Of a stretch of 64,000 nucleotides of DNA, positions 35,192 through 44,026 are shown piece after piece (the stretch's first letter is position 1; each line of letters starts with the position of its first letter). This DNA comes from Clostridia bacterium. Lineage in GTDB: Bacteria > Bacillota > Clostridia > Monoglobales > Monoglobaceae. Both the position numbers and the translations under genes were made by a program. The notes beneath the pieces are model-generated. The model did not search any database. It saw only the letters and a list, made by a program, of their open reading frames with translations, and was not told the origin of the DNA. The stretch covers positions 243,261-307,260 of the forward strand of contig JAGARO010000004.1 in NCBI GenBank assembly GCA_017622215.1, read 5' to 3'.

Positions 35192-36124
35192 ATGAATAAG
35201 ATTAAGAAAATTCTTATTTTTGTTCTCACTCTTGGTTTATTTTTGGGACTTTTATGGAGAGGCGGAGTTTTTGATAAGTCCTACGAGGAAACTCAGTTCT
35301 GCCTTGACACAGTCTGCACAATTTCTGTGGAAAGCGGTAAGGACAAAGAGACGGTAAGCGAAGCCTTTAAGAGAATAAATGAAATACATAAACTTATGAA
35401 TATGTATGATAAGGATTCCGATGTGGGCAGAATAAATTCGGCTAAGGCGAATGAGTGGATTGAGGTTGATGAAAGTACCTATTATGTTTTAGAGAAGGCA
35501 CTTGAGATTTGTGAAGCAACAAAGGGTAACTTTGATATAACAATAGGGCAACTTTCAGCAATTTGGAGCTTTAAAGACGGGGTCGAAAAAGTTCCTATCC
35601 AGTCGGAATTGGTGGAAAAATGTAAAACTGTGGGGTATGAGAATATAGTTTTAGAAGACGGAAAGGTTATGAAACTCCGTGATGACACGTGGATTGACTT
35701 AGGCGGTGCAGCCAAGGGCTACGCGGGAGATGAGGCGAAGAGAATTCTCCTTGAAAAGGGCGTGAAATCGGGACTTATCGACCTTGGCGGGAATGTAATT
35801 GCCTTTGGAAACAGGGACTATACCATAGGTCTCCAGACCCCTTTTGCCCCTGCGGGAAGCTATGAAAAAACAGTTGAAATCAGGAACAAATCAGTTGTAA
35901 CCTCCGGCACCTACCAACGCTTTTTTGAAAAAAATAACAAAATTTTTCACCACATTTTATCCCCGGAAAATGGGTATCCTGTGGATAGAGAATATGACAG
36001 CGTAACCGTTATTTGTGAGGAGTCGCTCTTGGGAGATTGCCTTTCTACCGCTATTTTTGTACTGGGCGAGGAAGAGGGAAAGTCTCTTGGGGAGAAGTAT
36101 GGCTGTGAAGTCATTTTTCAGTAA
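35192..36124 (+). CDS. apbE: FAD:protein FMN transferase ApbE
   Basis: ApbE attaches FMN to a threonine of extracytoplasmic flavoproteins such as RnfG/NqrC or FMN-binding-domain proteins. The 310-residue protein has a membrane segment at about residues 7-24 without a lipobox cysteine, so it is probably held by that segment. Family blocks: MNMYDKDSDVGRIN, GNFDITIGQL, DLGGAAKGYAGDEAK, GLIDLGGNVIAFG, HHILSPENGYPV and the magnesium site GDCLSTAIF. No flavin-binding-domain partner is adjacent; the substrate must be elsewhere. Confidence 0.95.
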   Translation: MNKIKKILIFVLTLGLFLGLLWRGGVFDKSYEETQFCLDTVCTISVESGKDKETVSEAFKRINEIHKLMNMYDKDSDVGRINSAKANEWIEVDESTYYVLEKALEICEATKGNFDITIGQLSAIWSFKDGVEKVPIQSELVEKCKTVGYENIVLEDGKVMKLRDDTWIDLGGAAKGYAGDEAKRILLEKGVKSGLIDLGGNVIAFGNRDYTIGLQTPFAPAGSYEKTVEIRNKSVVTSGTYQRFFEKNNKIFHHILSPENGYPVDREYDSVTVICEESLLGDCLSTAIFVLGEEEGKSLGEKYGCEVIFQ

Positions 36125-36158
36125 AAAACAAGCCTAAAGAGACAAGCGCAAGCTTTCA

Positions 36159-36240
36159 AAACTGCAACTTTCCGAAAGAAATGGGTGCAACAATCCGAAA
36201 CTGCAACTATACAAAATAAATGGGTGCAACAATCCGAAAC
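36159..36240 (+). repeat. Imperfect 39-bp tandem repeat before trxB
   Basis: Two copies of a 39-base unit (36159-36197, 36198-36236) and four bases of a third. The second halves (AAATGGGTGCAACAATCCG) are identical. Inside, the 15-base word TGCAACNNTCCGAAA occurs at 36163, 36186 and 36225 with a degenerate copy at 36202. It ends 4 bases before the trxB ribosome binding site. Confidence 0.85.
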
Positions 36241-36255
36241 AGAAGAGGTGAATTT

Positions 36256-37125
36256 ATGGATAGGTATGACGTAATAATTATTGGCGGAGGGCCTGCTGGG
36301 TGTACTGCGGGGATTTATGCCTGCCGAGGCGGACTTAAGACGCTTATTATAGAAAAGAAGTTCTGCGGGGGGCAGACAGTTTTAACCGATACTATAGAAA
36401 ATTATCCCGGTCTGGACGGGATTTCAGGCTTTGAATTTGCACAGAAATTAAAGGCTCATGCCTTAAAATATGGCGCTGAAATCGTGTCGGAAAATGTGGA
36501 AGAAATTGACCTTGAAAGAGAAGTTAAAAGAGTAAATAATTACGAAGCCGATGCCGTTATTATAGCCACGGGGGCTGTTCCTAAAAAGCTCGGAATAGAC
36601 AGAGAAGAGGAGCTTACAGGGAAAGGGGTTTCCTACTGTGCAACCTGTGACGGAATGTTCTTTAAGGGAAAAGATGTTGCAGTAGTTGGCGGAGGGAATA
36701 CTGCCCTTGAGGATGCAGAATATTTAAGCCGAATTTGCAACAAGGTTTACCTCATTCACAGGCGGGACAAGTTTAGGGGCGATATGCACCTTGTAAAAAG
36801 GGTCGAGGCTTTAGAAAATGTGGAGCTTTGCATGGAAAACCAGGTTTCTGAATTGGTGGGAACACCACTTTCGTCAGTTGTTTTAAAGGACGGACGGGAG
36901 CTTTCTGTGAATGGGATTTTTATTGCCGTTGGAAATAACCCTCAAAGTGAACTTTTTGGAGCTTGTGAAAGAGAAAACGGATATATTTTAACTGACGAAT
37001 TTATGAGGACAAGCGTCAAGGGAGTTTATGCCGTTGGAGATGTAAGGAAAAAGTTTTTAAGACAGATTATAACAGCCTGCTCCGATGGGGCTGTGGCATC
37101 TTCGCATATAATAAGCAACAAATAA
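36256..37125 (+). CDS. trxB: Thioredoxin reductase-like flavoprotein TrxB
   Basis: TrxB passes electrons from NADPH via FAD to a CxxC pair and on to thioredoxin. The 289-residue protein has the FAD loop IIGGGPAGC, the FAD block ATGAVPKKLG, the redox pair CATCDG (about residue 128), the NADP loop VGGGNTALEDA and HRRDKFRG with the arginines that favour NADPH, and the second FAD block YAVGDVR. At 289 residues it is about 25 shorter than usual; the deletion is in the FAD-domain hairpin before ATGAVP. The ATG at 36256 has GAGGTGA upstream. No thioredoxin gene is next to it. Confidence 0.92.
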   Translation: MDRYDVIIIGGGPAGCTAGIYACRGGLKTLIIEKKFCGGQTVLTDTIENYPGLDGISGFEFAQKLKAHALKYGAEIVSENVEEIDLEREVKRVNNYEADAVIIATGAVPKKLGIDREEELTGKGVSYCATCDGMFFKGKDVAVVGGGNTALEDAEYLSRICNKVYLIHRRDKFRGDMHLVKRVEALENVELCMENQVSELVGTPLSSVVLKDGRELSVNGIFIAVGNNPQSELFGACERENGYILTDEFMRTSVKGVYAVGDVRKKFLRQIITACSDGAVASSHIISNK

Positions 37126-37152
37126 GACCGTAGCAAAAGCTACGGTCTTTTC
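37124..37152. terminator. Bidirectional terminator between trxB and ispE
   Basis: A perfect 11-bp stem (37124-37134 with 37139-37149, AAGACCGTAGC/GCTACGGTCTT), an AAAA loop and TTCTTATATTTT after it. It lies between convergent genes and overlaps the end of trxB. Confidence 0.9.
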
Positions 37153-38004
37153 TTATATTTTCAGAATGCATACATCTTTAAGGGTTTCTTTAAGTTTGTC
37201 TGCGCAGGTTTTAATATCCTCGTCCTTTTGGAAGAAACCAAAAACTGTTGGGCCACTGCCTGTCATCATTGAAAGGTCTGCGTTATGGGAATACATAACA
37301 TCCTCAATCTCCCCGATTTCAGGGTGCATCCCCTTGGTAACCTCTTCAAGCACATTATGGGTGCTGTTTTTAAGGGCTGAGATATCGTTGTTTTTAACTG
37401 CCTCAATAACTGCCTTTGTGTCAGGGTGTTTTTTAATCTCTGTGCGGTCGTATTCTGTATATACATCCTTTGTTGAAACGCTGAAATTAGGCTTTGCAAC
37501 AAGCAATTTTTTGCCTTTTAGAGTTGGAATTTCTGTGAGTACCTCACCGATGCCCTCTGAAAGACAACAACCGCCTTTTATACAGAATGGAACATCTGCG
37601 CCTAAAGAAAGTCCAATCTCCATAAGTTCCTTTTCATTTAGTTTTTCGTCAAAAGCTCTGTTAAGACATTTTAAGACTGCGGCGGCATCTGTACTGCCCC
37701 CTGCCATACCTGCGCCAACAGGGATATTCTTCTTTATCCTTATATAAATTCTTGCTTTTTCGTTTATTCTGTCGAGATATTTTTCGGCTGCACGGTAGGC
37801 TATATTTTTACTGTCTGTTGGTAAGGTTTTATCCGAAACTTCAAGAGTTATTCCCTCGCCCTCGCCTACCTCTACAGTTACAACATCAAAGAGGGGGACA
37901 CTGTGCATAACCATAGCTACTTCGTGGTAGCCGTCAGGTCTTATCCCTGTAATATCAAGGCTTAAATTTATTTTACCGTTTGCTACGGAAGAAAATGCTT
38001 TCAT
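37153..38004 (-). CDS. ispE: 4-diphosphocytidyl-2-C-methyl-D-erythritol kinase IspE
   Basis: IspE phosphorylates CDP-methylerythritol in the MEP route to isoprenoids, here needed for undecaprenyl carriers. The 283-residue GHMP kinase has GKINLSLDITGIRPDGYHEVAMVM at the start split by the usual substrate residues, the ATP loop PVGAGMAGGSTDAAAVL (about 92) and MTGSGPTVFGFF near the end. AAGGAGAAAAC precedes the ATG. It is downstream of ftsH with a weak hairpin between. Confidence 0.96.
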   Translation of the reverse strand: MKAFSSVANGKINLSLDITGIRPDGYHEVAMVMHSVPLFDVVTVEVGEGEGITLEVSDKTLPTDSKNIAYRAAEKYLDRINEKARIYIRIKKNIPVGAGMAGGSTDAAAVLKCLNRAFDEKLNEKELMEIGLSLGADVPFCIKGGCCLSEGIGEVLTEIPTLKGKKLLVAKPNFSVSTKDVYTEYDRTEIKKHPDTKAVIEAVKNNDISALKNSTHNVLEEVTKGMHPEIGEIEDVMYSHNADLSMMTGSGPTVFGFFQKDEDIKTCADKLKETLKDVCILKI

Positions 38005-38022
38005 AGTTTTCTCCTTAAAATT

Positions 38023-38045
38023 AAAGGCGGAATATATCCGCCTTT
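38023..38045 (-). terminator. Hairpin between ftsH and ispE (weak terminator or attenuator)
   Basis: A 9-bp stem (AAAGGCGGA at 38023-38031 with TCCGCCTTT at 38037-38045) and 5-base loop. Read on the minus strand it is followed by AATTTT, a weak tail, so partial read-through to ispE is likely. Confidence 0.6.
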
Positions 38046-38048
38046 GAA

Positions 38049-39920
38049 TTAGTTTTCTTCAGTTGTGTCAGTTTCTTCAACTGTTTCTTCGATTGTTTCG
38101 TTTACTTCAACCTGTGCAGGTGTGAAGATTGCTTCAAATTCGTCTCCGTCAATCTTTTCCTTTTCGAGAAGTAACTCTGCAACCTTAATAAGCTCATCCT
38201 TGTGCTCATTAAGAATTGTTTCACAGTGCTTATAAGCCTCGTCGATAATTGACTTGATTTCTTCGTCAATTTTTGCTGCTGTAGCCTCGCTGTATGGTAC
38301 TGTACGGCTGAAGTCTCTGCCGATAAATACTTCGTCGTTGGCGTCGCCAAAGCTTCTTGAACCTAAATTGTCGCTCATGCCGTATCTTGTAATAAGCTCC
38401 TTGGCAATTGTTGTAGCTCTCTGTATATCGTTTGATGCACCTGTGGAAATATCTCCAAGCATAAGTGCCTCTGAAACTCTGCCACCAAGAAGTGAAACAA
38501 TTTCTTCAAGCATTTCAGTTTTTGTTCTGAAGGACAAATCCTCCTTTGGAAGAGAGAGGGTGTATCCGCCTGCTCTGCCTCTTGGGATAATTGAAACCTG
38601 ATGAACTCTGTCCTGAGTTGAAAGGAACTTTGTTGCAACAGCGTGGCCTGCTTCGTGGTAGGCTGTGAGCTTTCTTTCTTTTTCGATAACAACCCTTGAT
38701 TTCTTTTCAGGGCCTGCAATAACCTTCATAAAGGAGTCCTCAAAGTCCTCCATTTTAATTGACTTTTTACCTGCCTTGGCAGCCTTGAGTGCCGCCTCGT
38801 TTGAAAGGTTTTCAAGGTCTGCACCAGTGAAACCAACAGTTGTCTGGGCAAGTGTCTTAAAATCAACATCCTCGTGAAGAGGTTTATTTCTTGTGTGAAC
38901 CTTAAGGATTTCTTCTCTGCCCTTTATGTCAGGGTGAGAAACGTAAACCTGTCGGTCAAATCTGCCCGGTCTTAAGAGGGCACTGTCTAAAATATCAGGT
39001 CTGTTTGTAGCTGCAATAACAATTACGCCCTGATTTATACCAAAGCCGTCCATTTCAACTAAAAGCTGGTTTAAGGTCTGTTCTCTTTCATCGTTTCCGC
39101 CGCCGAGACCTGCACCTCTTTGCCTGCCCACAGCGTCAATTTCATCTATAAATACAATACAAGGTGCATTTTTCTTTGCCTGCTCAAAAAGGTCGCGGAC
39201 TCTTGAGGCACCTACACCTACAAACATTTCAACAAAGTCTGAACCGGAAATAGAGAAGAAAGGAACTCCCGCTTCACCTGCAACAGCCTTGGCAAGAAGG
39301 GTTTTACCTGTTCCCGGAGGGCCTACTAAAAGTACACCTTTTGGAATTCTTGCACCAAGGGAATTGAACTTTGCAGGATTTTTAAGGAATTCAACAATTT
39401 CCTCAAGCTCCTCCTTTTCTTCGTCAGCACCTGCTACGTCTGCAAAGGTTTTCTTGTTTTTATCGTCAAGGACTTTAGGCTTTGTTTTGCCAAAGGACAT
39501 AACTCCGCCTTTTCCGCCTGAATTCTGCCTGAACATCATAACCCAGAATATAAGGATTACTGCACCTAAAAGCAATGAAGGAAGCATAGACAACCACCAT
39601 GGAACTTCCACAGGAGCAGGAGTGCTTACAACAAGAGTGCCCTCTGCAATCTGTGTTTTGATTGAGTCCCCTGCAGCATTATATAAAGCCTCATAGCTTG
39701 GAACTGAAATTTCAGCTCTAGAGCCGTCTTTAAATTCCACTGTGGCAAACATTTCGTCTTTTATTTCAAGCTTTGTTATCTCTTTATTTTCAAGCTTTGT
39801 AACTAAATCTGAAAAGACATATTCTGTCTTGGTTTCAGGAACAGAAACAAAGGAATAGATTGTAAAAATCAGTGTCAGGAGTATAAGGTAAAATCCCCAT
39901 CCCTTAAAAACTTTCTTCAT
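38049..39920 (-). CDS. ftsH: ATP-dependent zinc metalloprotease FtsH
   Basis: FtsH is the membrane AAA+ protease that removes damaged or regulatory proteins and is needed for sporulation in Bacillus. The 623-residue protein has two membrane segments (about 9-26 and 110-131) around an extracytoplasmic domain, the AAA module with [13 protein letters not shown] (about 205), [14 protein letters not shown] and the SRH region [21 protein letters not shown], and the zinc site HEAGH (about 425) with the third ligand in [15 protein letters not shown]. The C-terminal tail is acidic. It is full length; GGAGGCTGAG precedes the ATG. Confidence 0.98.
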   Translation of the reverse strand: MKKVFKGWGFYLILLTLIFTIYSFVSVPETKTEYVFSDLVTKLENKEITKLEIKDEMFATVEFKDGSRAEISVPSYEALYNAAGDSIKTQIAEGTLVVSTPAPVEVPWWLSMLPSLLLGAVILIFWVMMFRQNSGGKGGVMSFGKTKPKVLDDKNKKTFADVAGADEEKEELEEIVEFLKNPAKFNSLGARIPKGVLLVGPPGTGKTLLAKAVAGEAGVPFFSISGSDFVEMFVGVGASRVRDLFEQAKKNAPCIVFIDEIDAVGRQRGAGLGGGNDEREQTLNQLLVEMDGFGINQGVIVIAATNRPDILDSALLRPGRFDRQVYVSHPDIKGREEILKVHTRNKPLHEDVDFKTLAQTTVGFTGADLENLSNEAALKAAKAGKKSIKMEDFEDSFMKVIAGPEKKSRVVIEKERKLTAYHEAGHAVATKFLSTQDRVHQVSIIPRGRAGGYTLSLPKEDLSFRTKTEMLEEIVSLLGGRVSEALMLGDISTGASNDIQRATTIAKELITRYGMSDNLGSRSFGDANDEVFIGRDFSRTVPYSEATAAKIDEEIKSIIDEAYKHCETILNEHKDELIKVAELLLEKEKIDGDEFEAIFTPAQVEVNETIEETVEETDTTEEN

Positions 39921-39951
39921 ATCTCAGCCTCCATTTATTATATCAGGATAT

Positions 39952-39980
39952 AATATAGCATATTTGTGTGAAAATTACAA
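39952..39980 (-). promoter_or_regulatory. Sigma-A promoter of ftsH
   Basis: On the minus strand TTGTAA (39980-39975), 17 bases, TATATT (39957-39952). It is divergent from the cyclophilin promoter, with the two -35 boxes about 42 bases apart. Confidence 0.75.
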
Positions 39981-40022
39981 GTCTTTCAAGCAGATTTTTC
40001 TAAAAATACTACTTTAATAGTA

Positions 40023-40051
40023 TTGACAAAAATTTTTGTGTGCATTACAAT
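40023..40051 (+). promoter_or_regulatory. Sigma-A promoter of the cyclophilin operon
   Basis: TTGACA (40023-40028), 17 bases and TACAAT (40046-40051), about 50 bases before the cyclophilin start. Confidence 0.9.
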
Positions 40052-40103
40052 AATATTGTACAATTTTTGGGGATTTAATGCCCCTTTTCAGCGGAGGACA
40101 ATT

Positions 40104-40610
40104 ATGAATGATACTGTAAAAATTCATGTAAAAATGGAAGATTTTGGTGAGTTTACACTTGAACTTTACCCTGATTTTGCACCACAGACTGTAGAAAATT
40201 TTGTTGATTTGGTTGAGGACGGTTTTTATGACGGACTTACATTCCACAGAGTTGTTGACGGATTTATGGCACAGGGCGGCGACCCTAAGGGCGACGGAAC
40301 AGGTGGTTCAGGTCAGAATATCCCCGGGGAATTTTCTTCAAACGGTTTCAGTCAGAACACCTTATCCCATGCAAGAGGCGTAATCTCTATGGCACGTTCT
40401 ATGGACCCTGATTCTGCATCTTCACAGTTCTTTATCTGTTATGAGGACTGCAGTTTCTTAGACGGAAATTATGCGGCTTTCGGTAAGGTTATAGAGGGAA
40501 TGGATGTTGTTGACTCCTTCTGCGATGTGCAGAGAAGCTACAACTCTATGGGCGAATGCGCTGTGCCTGTTGACCCGATTATTATTGAATCAATGGAAGT
40601 TATCGGATAG
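40104..40610 (+). CDS. Cyclophilin-type peptidyl-prolyl cis-trans isomerase, cytosolic
   Basis: Cyclophilins speed proline isomerisation during folding. The 168-residue protein has no signal peptide. It carries the family blocks [23 protein letters not shown] (with the active-site arginine in FHRV), [36 protein letters not shown] and [18 protein letters not shown]. Length and catalytic residues are normal. The ATG at 40104 has GCGGAGGA upstream; an earlier start would run into the promoter. The next gene codes for a related cyclophilin domain with SLH domains, so the pair probably arose by duplication. Confidence 0.95.
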   Translation: MNDTVKIHVKMEDFGEFTLELYPDFAPQTVENFVDLVEDGFYDGLTFHRVVDGFMAQGGDPKGDGTGGSGQNIPGEFSSNGFSQNTLSHARGVISMARSMDPDSASSQFFICYEDCSFLDGNYAAFGKVIEGMDVVDSFCDVQRSYNSMGECAVPVDPIIIESMEVIG

Positions 40611-40624
40611 AAAGGAAAGATAAA

Positions 40625-41857
40625 ATGAAAAAAGTTATTGCATTAATTCTTGTTTTTGTTATTTGTTGTGGAACTGTGTTCGGTGCAGGTTTTCCTGACA
40701 TAACAGGACACTGGGCTGAGGCCAATATTATGAGAGCTGTTGACAGCGGTTTTGTTAACGGTTACGAAAACGGCACATTTAAGCCTGACGGGCTTGTAAC
40801 CCGTGGGGAATATCTTAAAATGGTTGTGGCTATGCTTGTAAACGTTTTGGATTACCCTGAGGTTCCTGAGGAATATGCAGACGATAAGAATGGATGGGTA
40901 TCAAAATACTATAATTTTGCCGTTGAATCAACACTTATTAAGCCTGATTACGAAAATAAGGTTGGAGATGTTTCTCCTGCTGTATTCGTAGGTGATTCTG
41001 ACAAAAATATTACAAGATGGGAAATGGCATTCATCCTTGGTCAGTCCTTTCAGAGTCTGTTTGAAGTTTTTGATGATAAGGCAGTTAATTTTACTGATGT
41101 TAAGTCCTTTGAGGGACTTCCGCAGTCTGTTATAGGTCAGATTTATAACTGTGCAAACTTTAGCCTTATTATGGGTGATGATAAGGGTATGTTTAACCCT
41201 AGAAATAACGGAACAAGAGCTGAAGCAGTTGTTATGATACAGCGTCTTCAGGATATTTTAGATTATATTATGGGTAACGGCACTGAGGACGAATATCAAA
41301 AGGAAATTAAGGAAAACCTTAAAATATATGAGGAAAAGGATATTCCGACAAAGCACGAAAAAGTAAAGTTTACTATGTCAGACGGCAAGAGCTTTGTTAT
41401 TGAGCTTTTCCCTGAGGTTGCACCACAGACCTGTGCCAACTTTATTTATCTTGTTAAAACAGGCTTCTATGACGGACTTTCTTTCCACAGAATTGCACAG
41501 CTTGACAAGGGCTTTATCGCTCAGGGCGGAGACCCTAAGGGCGACGGAAGCGGTGGAGCAGGTCATTATTTAACAGGTGAATTTGCATCTAACGGCTTTA
41601 CACAGAATAATATGTCTCATGTAAGAGGTGTTGTTTCTATGGCCAGAGCAAATTACCCTGATTCAGCGTCATCACAGTTCTTTATTTGTATTGATGATGT
41701 CAAATTCCTTGACGGAAACTATGCGGCATTCGGTAAAGTTGTAAGCGGACTTGATGTTGTAGAGGAATTTGTTGAAGTGGAAAGAATTGAAAGCTCAAAC
41801 GGAGAACTTTCAATTCCTAAAACACCAATTATTATTAAAAAAGCTGAAATGATGTAA
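40625..41857 (+). CDS. Cell-surface cyclophilin: signal peptide, three SLH domains and PPIase domain
   Basis: This 410-residue protein has a signal peptide (cleavage after FGA, about residue 21), three SLH domains (about 22-70 with GHWAEANIMRAVDSGFVNGYENGTFKPDG, split as WAEANI...FVNGYENG; 85-150; 160-210 with IYNCANFSLIMGDDKGMFNP) and a charged linker. The C-terminal 165 residues are a cyclophilin: [41 protein letters not shown] and [17 protein letters not shown]. Active-site Arg, Phe and Gln positions are kept. SLH domains bind pyruvylated wall polymer, so the foldase would sit on the outer surface, perhaps for exported proteins. It lies 14 bases after the cytosolic paralogue. Confidence 0.92.
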   Translation: MKKVIALILVFVICCGTVFGAGFPDITGHWAEANIMRAVDSGFVNGYENGTFKPDGLVTRGEYLKMVVAMLVNVLDYPEVPEEYADDKNGWVSKYYNFAVESTLIKPDYENKVGDVSPAVFVGDSDKNITRWEMAFILGQSFQSLFEVFDDKAVNFTDVKSFEGLPQSVIGQIYNCANFSLIMGDDKGMFNPRNNGTRAEAVVMIQRLQDILDYIMGNGTEDEYQKEIKENLKIYEEKDIPTKHEKVKFTMSDGKSFVIELFPEVAPQTCANFIYLVKTGFYDGLSFHRIAQLDKGFIAQGGDPKGDGSGGAGHYLTGEFASNGFTQNNMSHVRGVVSMARANYPDSASSQFFICIDDVKFLDGNYAAFGKVVSGLDVVEEFVEVERIESSNGELSIPKTPIIIKKAEMM

Positions 41858-41890
41858 TTTCAGCGGAGCATGAGGGAAAGGAGAAACTTT

Positions 41891-43729
41891 ATGAAAAAGT
41901 GTGGGTTATTATCATTTATAAAAAAATATTTTTTCATAGTTTTTGCTGTCATTTCCCTTGTTATTCCTGATTTTATAATCCGTTACATAATCAGGGAATC
42001 ACAGTTTGAAGAAACTCTTTATGCCCATACTGTGCCCTGTGCTTTTACTGCATTATGGATTTTTCTTATTTTATATTTTTGCATTGCAATATTGCCAAAA
42101 AAGGCAGGAAAAATAACCTTTCTTATTTTTTCGGTTGCTATAAACATTCTCGTATTCTGTGAATACATATACTACAAAATCTTTTCACAGCTTTTCTGGC
42201 TCAGCAGTATTCTCCTTGTGGGAGAGGCAGGAGATTATGTGGGATTTGCTATGGAATACACAAAACCTCTTCTCTGGATTTGCACAGGAGCGGGGATTTT
42301 AACCTCTGTTGTTGCTTTCCTTTTCTGGAACAAGCCAAAGAAAAGCAAGGTAAGAAGTATAATTTGTGTTTCAGTTCCCATTGTGGCAATCTTAGGGATG
42401 AATATTGCTCTTCAGCCATGGGGAGTAAGCGAAATGAACTGGGACTCATGGCAACAGCCGAGGACTGTTTATCAGAAATATACTGATGTGAACCGCTGTA
42501 CTGCTATGAGCGGACTTTATCAGTTTATCTATAAGAATTTTGAGACGGGAATTTTTGGCGGGGACAATTTTTCAAAAGAAGAATATGAAAGCGCTACTGA
42601 GTACTTTGAAAACAGAGGCCTTCCTGAAGATAACTCTATGACAGGCATTTTTAAGGATAAAAATGTTATTGTTATTATGATGGAAAGCATTGACGACTGG
42701 ATGATTGACCCGAAAATTATGCCAAATCTCTATGAGATGCAGAGAAAGGGAATTGCTTTTGACAGCCACTTCGCACCAACCTTTGGAACGGGCTACACCT
42801 TTAATTCTGAGTTCTCTGTTTTGTCGGGATTTGCTACTCCGAAATCAGCAACAACGGCTGTGAATTTCAGCAAAAATAACTTCCAATACAGTCTTGCAAA
42901 CCAGTTTAAAAAAGCAGGGTATACTGCTAAATCATTCCATATGAACCTTGCTGATTTCTACAACAGAGGAATTATGCACAAGGCTCTGGGAATGGATGAA
43001 TATGTTTGTTTTCAGGACTATGCGCCTTACGTTCAATCCATTCAGGACAGTGAGATTACGGAGATAGAAGAAGTTTATGAAAAAATGACAGAGGGAGAAA
43101 AATTCTTCGATTTTGTTATTACATATTCAGCCCACGTACCTTATACATGGGATGACGAAAAGCTTAAGCCGATCAAGGAAAAGTATCCTGAAATGATTGA
43201 CGAAAACGAGAAGCTTGAAATGAATAACCTTAAAATTCTTGCCCGTGATACTGACGAATTTATAGGAAGACTGGTACAGAAGCTGGGTCAGGACGGACTT
43301 TTGGATGATACAGTTATTGTTTGCTATTCTGACCACTGGGCTTACGGATATTCAGAGCCAAGTGAAATTGAGGCTATGATGAGGCAGGGGGAAACTGATT
43401 TTCTCCACAGAGTTCCTTTCGTAATTTTCGCAGAGGGAATTGAACCGCAAGTAATTACAAAAGTTACAAAAACTCTGGATATTTATCCCACTGTTTCAAA
43501 TATGTTCGGACTCCCAAAACACCCGTACTATGCGGGGGAAGATGCTTTTGACCCTGAATATGAGGGATACTTCTACTTCGAGGACGGAAGCTGGTTTGAC
43601 GGGGAAATTTATCACTCCATAGATGCAGGTTTTTCCGGTGAATACGAAAAAGAGAGAACTGAAGAAATTTCGGAAATAATAAGAATGAATGATATTGTCA
43701 TCTTTGGCGATTATTTTAATAATCTTTAG
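41891..43729 (+). CDS. LTA synthase-like phosphoglycerol transferase (sulfatase fold)
   Basis: LtaS-family enzymes polymerise glycerol phosphate from phosphatidylglycerol into lipoteichoic acid outside the membrane. The 612-residue protein has five membrane segments in residues about 8-155 and an extracellular sulfatase-fold domain: VIVIMMESIDDWMI (metal Glu), FGTGYTFNSEFSVLSG with the nucleophilic threonine region, and VCYSDHWAYG with metal Asp-His. Length fits the family (about 600-650). The ATG at 41891 has AAAGGAG 7 bases upstream. It could equally modify a different wall polymer. It follows the SLH-cyclophilin gene and precedes ireB. Confidence 0.9.
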   Translation: MKKCGLLSFIKKYFFIVFAVISLVIPDFIIRYIIRESQFEETLYAHTVPCAFTALWIFLILYFCIAILPKKAGKITFLIFSVAINILVFCEYIYYKIFSQLFWLSSILLVGEAGDYVGFAMEYTKPLLWICTGAGILTSVVAFLFWNKPKKSKVRSIICVSVPIVAILGMNIALQPWGVSEMNWDSWQQPRTVYQKYTDVNRCTAMSGLYQFIYKNFETGIFGGDNFSKEEYESATEYFENRGLPEDNSMTGIFKDKNVIVIMMESIDDWMIDPKIMPNLYEMQRKGIAFDSHFAPTFGTGYTFNSEFSVLSGFATPKSATTAVNFSKNNFQYSLANQFKKAGYTAKSFHMNLADFYNRGIMHKALGMDEYVCFQDYAPYVQSIQDSEITEIEEVYEKMTEGEKFFDFVITYSAHVPYTWDDEKLKPIKEKYPEMIDENEKLEMNNLKILARDTDEFIGRLVQKLGQDGLLDDTVIVCYSDHWAYGYSEPSEIEAMMRQGETDFLHRVPFVIFAEGIEPQVITKVTKTLDIYPTVSNMFGLPKHPYYAGEDAFDPEYEGYFYFEDGSWFDGEIYHSIDAGFSGEYEKERTEEISEIIRMNDIVIFGDYFNNL

Positions 43730-43746
43730 AAAAGGAGATTTGAATT

Positions 43747-43992
43747 ATGGATAACGGAAGCACAATGAAATTTGACAAGGCAAAAATTGCTATGAACATT
43801 GAGGATATTATCCTTGAGGTTCACAAGGCTTTGGAGGAGAAAGGCTACAACCCAATCAGCCAGATTGTAGGATATATTATGTCCGGGGATCCGTCATACA
43901 TCACTTCCCACAACGGTGCGAGAACCTTAATTCAGAAGATTGAGCCTGACGAAATTTTAGAAGAACTTGTAAGATACTATGTAAAGAGATAA
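43747..43992 (+). CDS. IreB family regulatory phosphoprotein (UPF0297)
   Basis: IreB is a small dimeric protein phosphorylated by the PASTA-domain Ser/Thr kinase IreK and linked to cephalosporin resistance in enterococci. The 81-residue protein matches the family across its length: [19 protein letters not shown] in two parts, [30 protein letters not shown] in two parts, and [13 protein letters not shown]. In most Firmicutes it is followed by the ruvX resolvase gene and preceded by alaS; here it stands after an LTA-synthase-like gene and before a terminator, so its usual context is lost. Confidence 0.95.
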   Translation: MDNGSTMKFDKAKIAMNIEDIILEVHKALEEKGYNPISQIVGYIMSGDPSYITSHNGARTLIQKIEPDEILEELVRYYVKR

Positions 43993-43996
43993 AATT

Positions 43997-44026
43997 AACC
44001 CCGACATCTTGTCGGGGTTTTCTTTT
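43997..44026 (+). terminator. Intrinsic terminator after ireB
   Basis: A perfect 10-bp stem (43997-44006 with 44010-44019, AACCCCGACA/TGTCGGGGTT), 3-base loop and TTCTTTT. Because the M14 gene converges here and ends at 44025, it may serve both. Confidence 0.92.

Noticed and set aside
37166..37747. Open frame of 193 codons on the plus strand opposite ispE
   Set aside because: It is a shadow of the clear GHMP kinase; serine- and phenylalanine-rich translation is typical of antisense frames in this genome.
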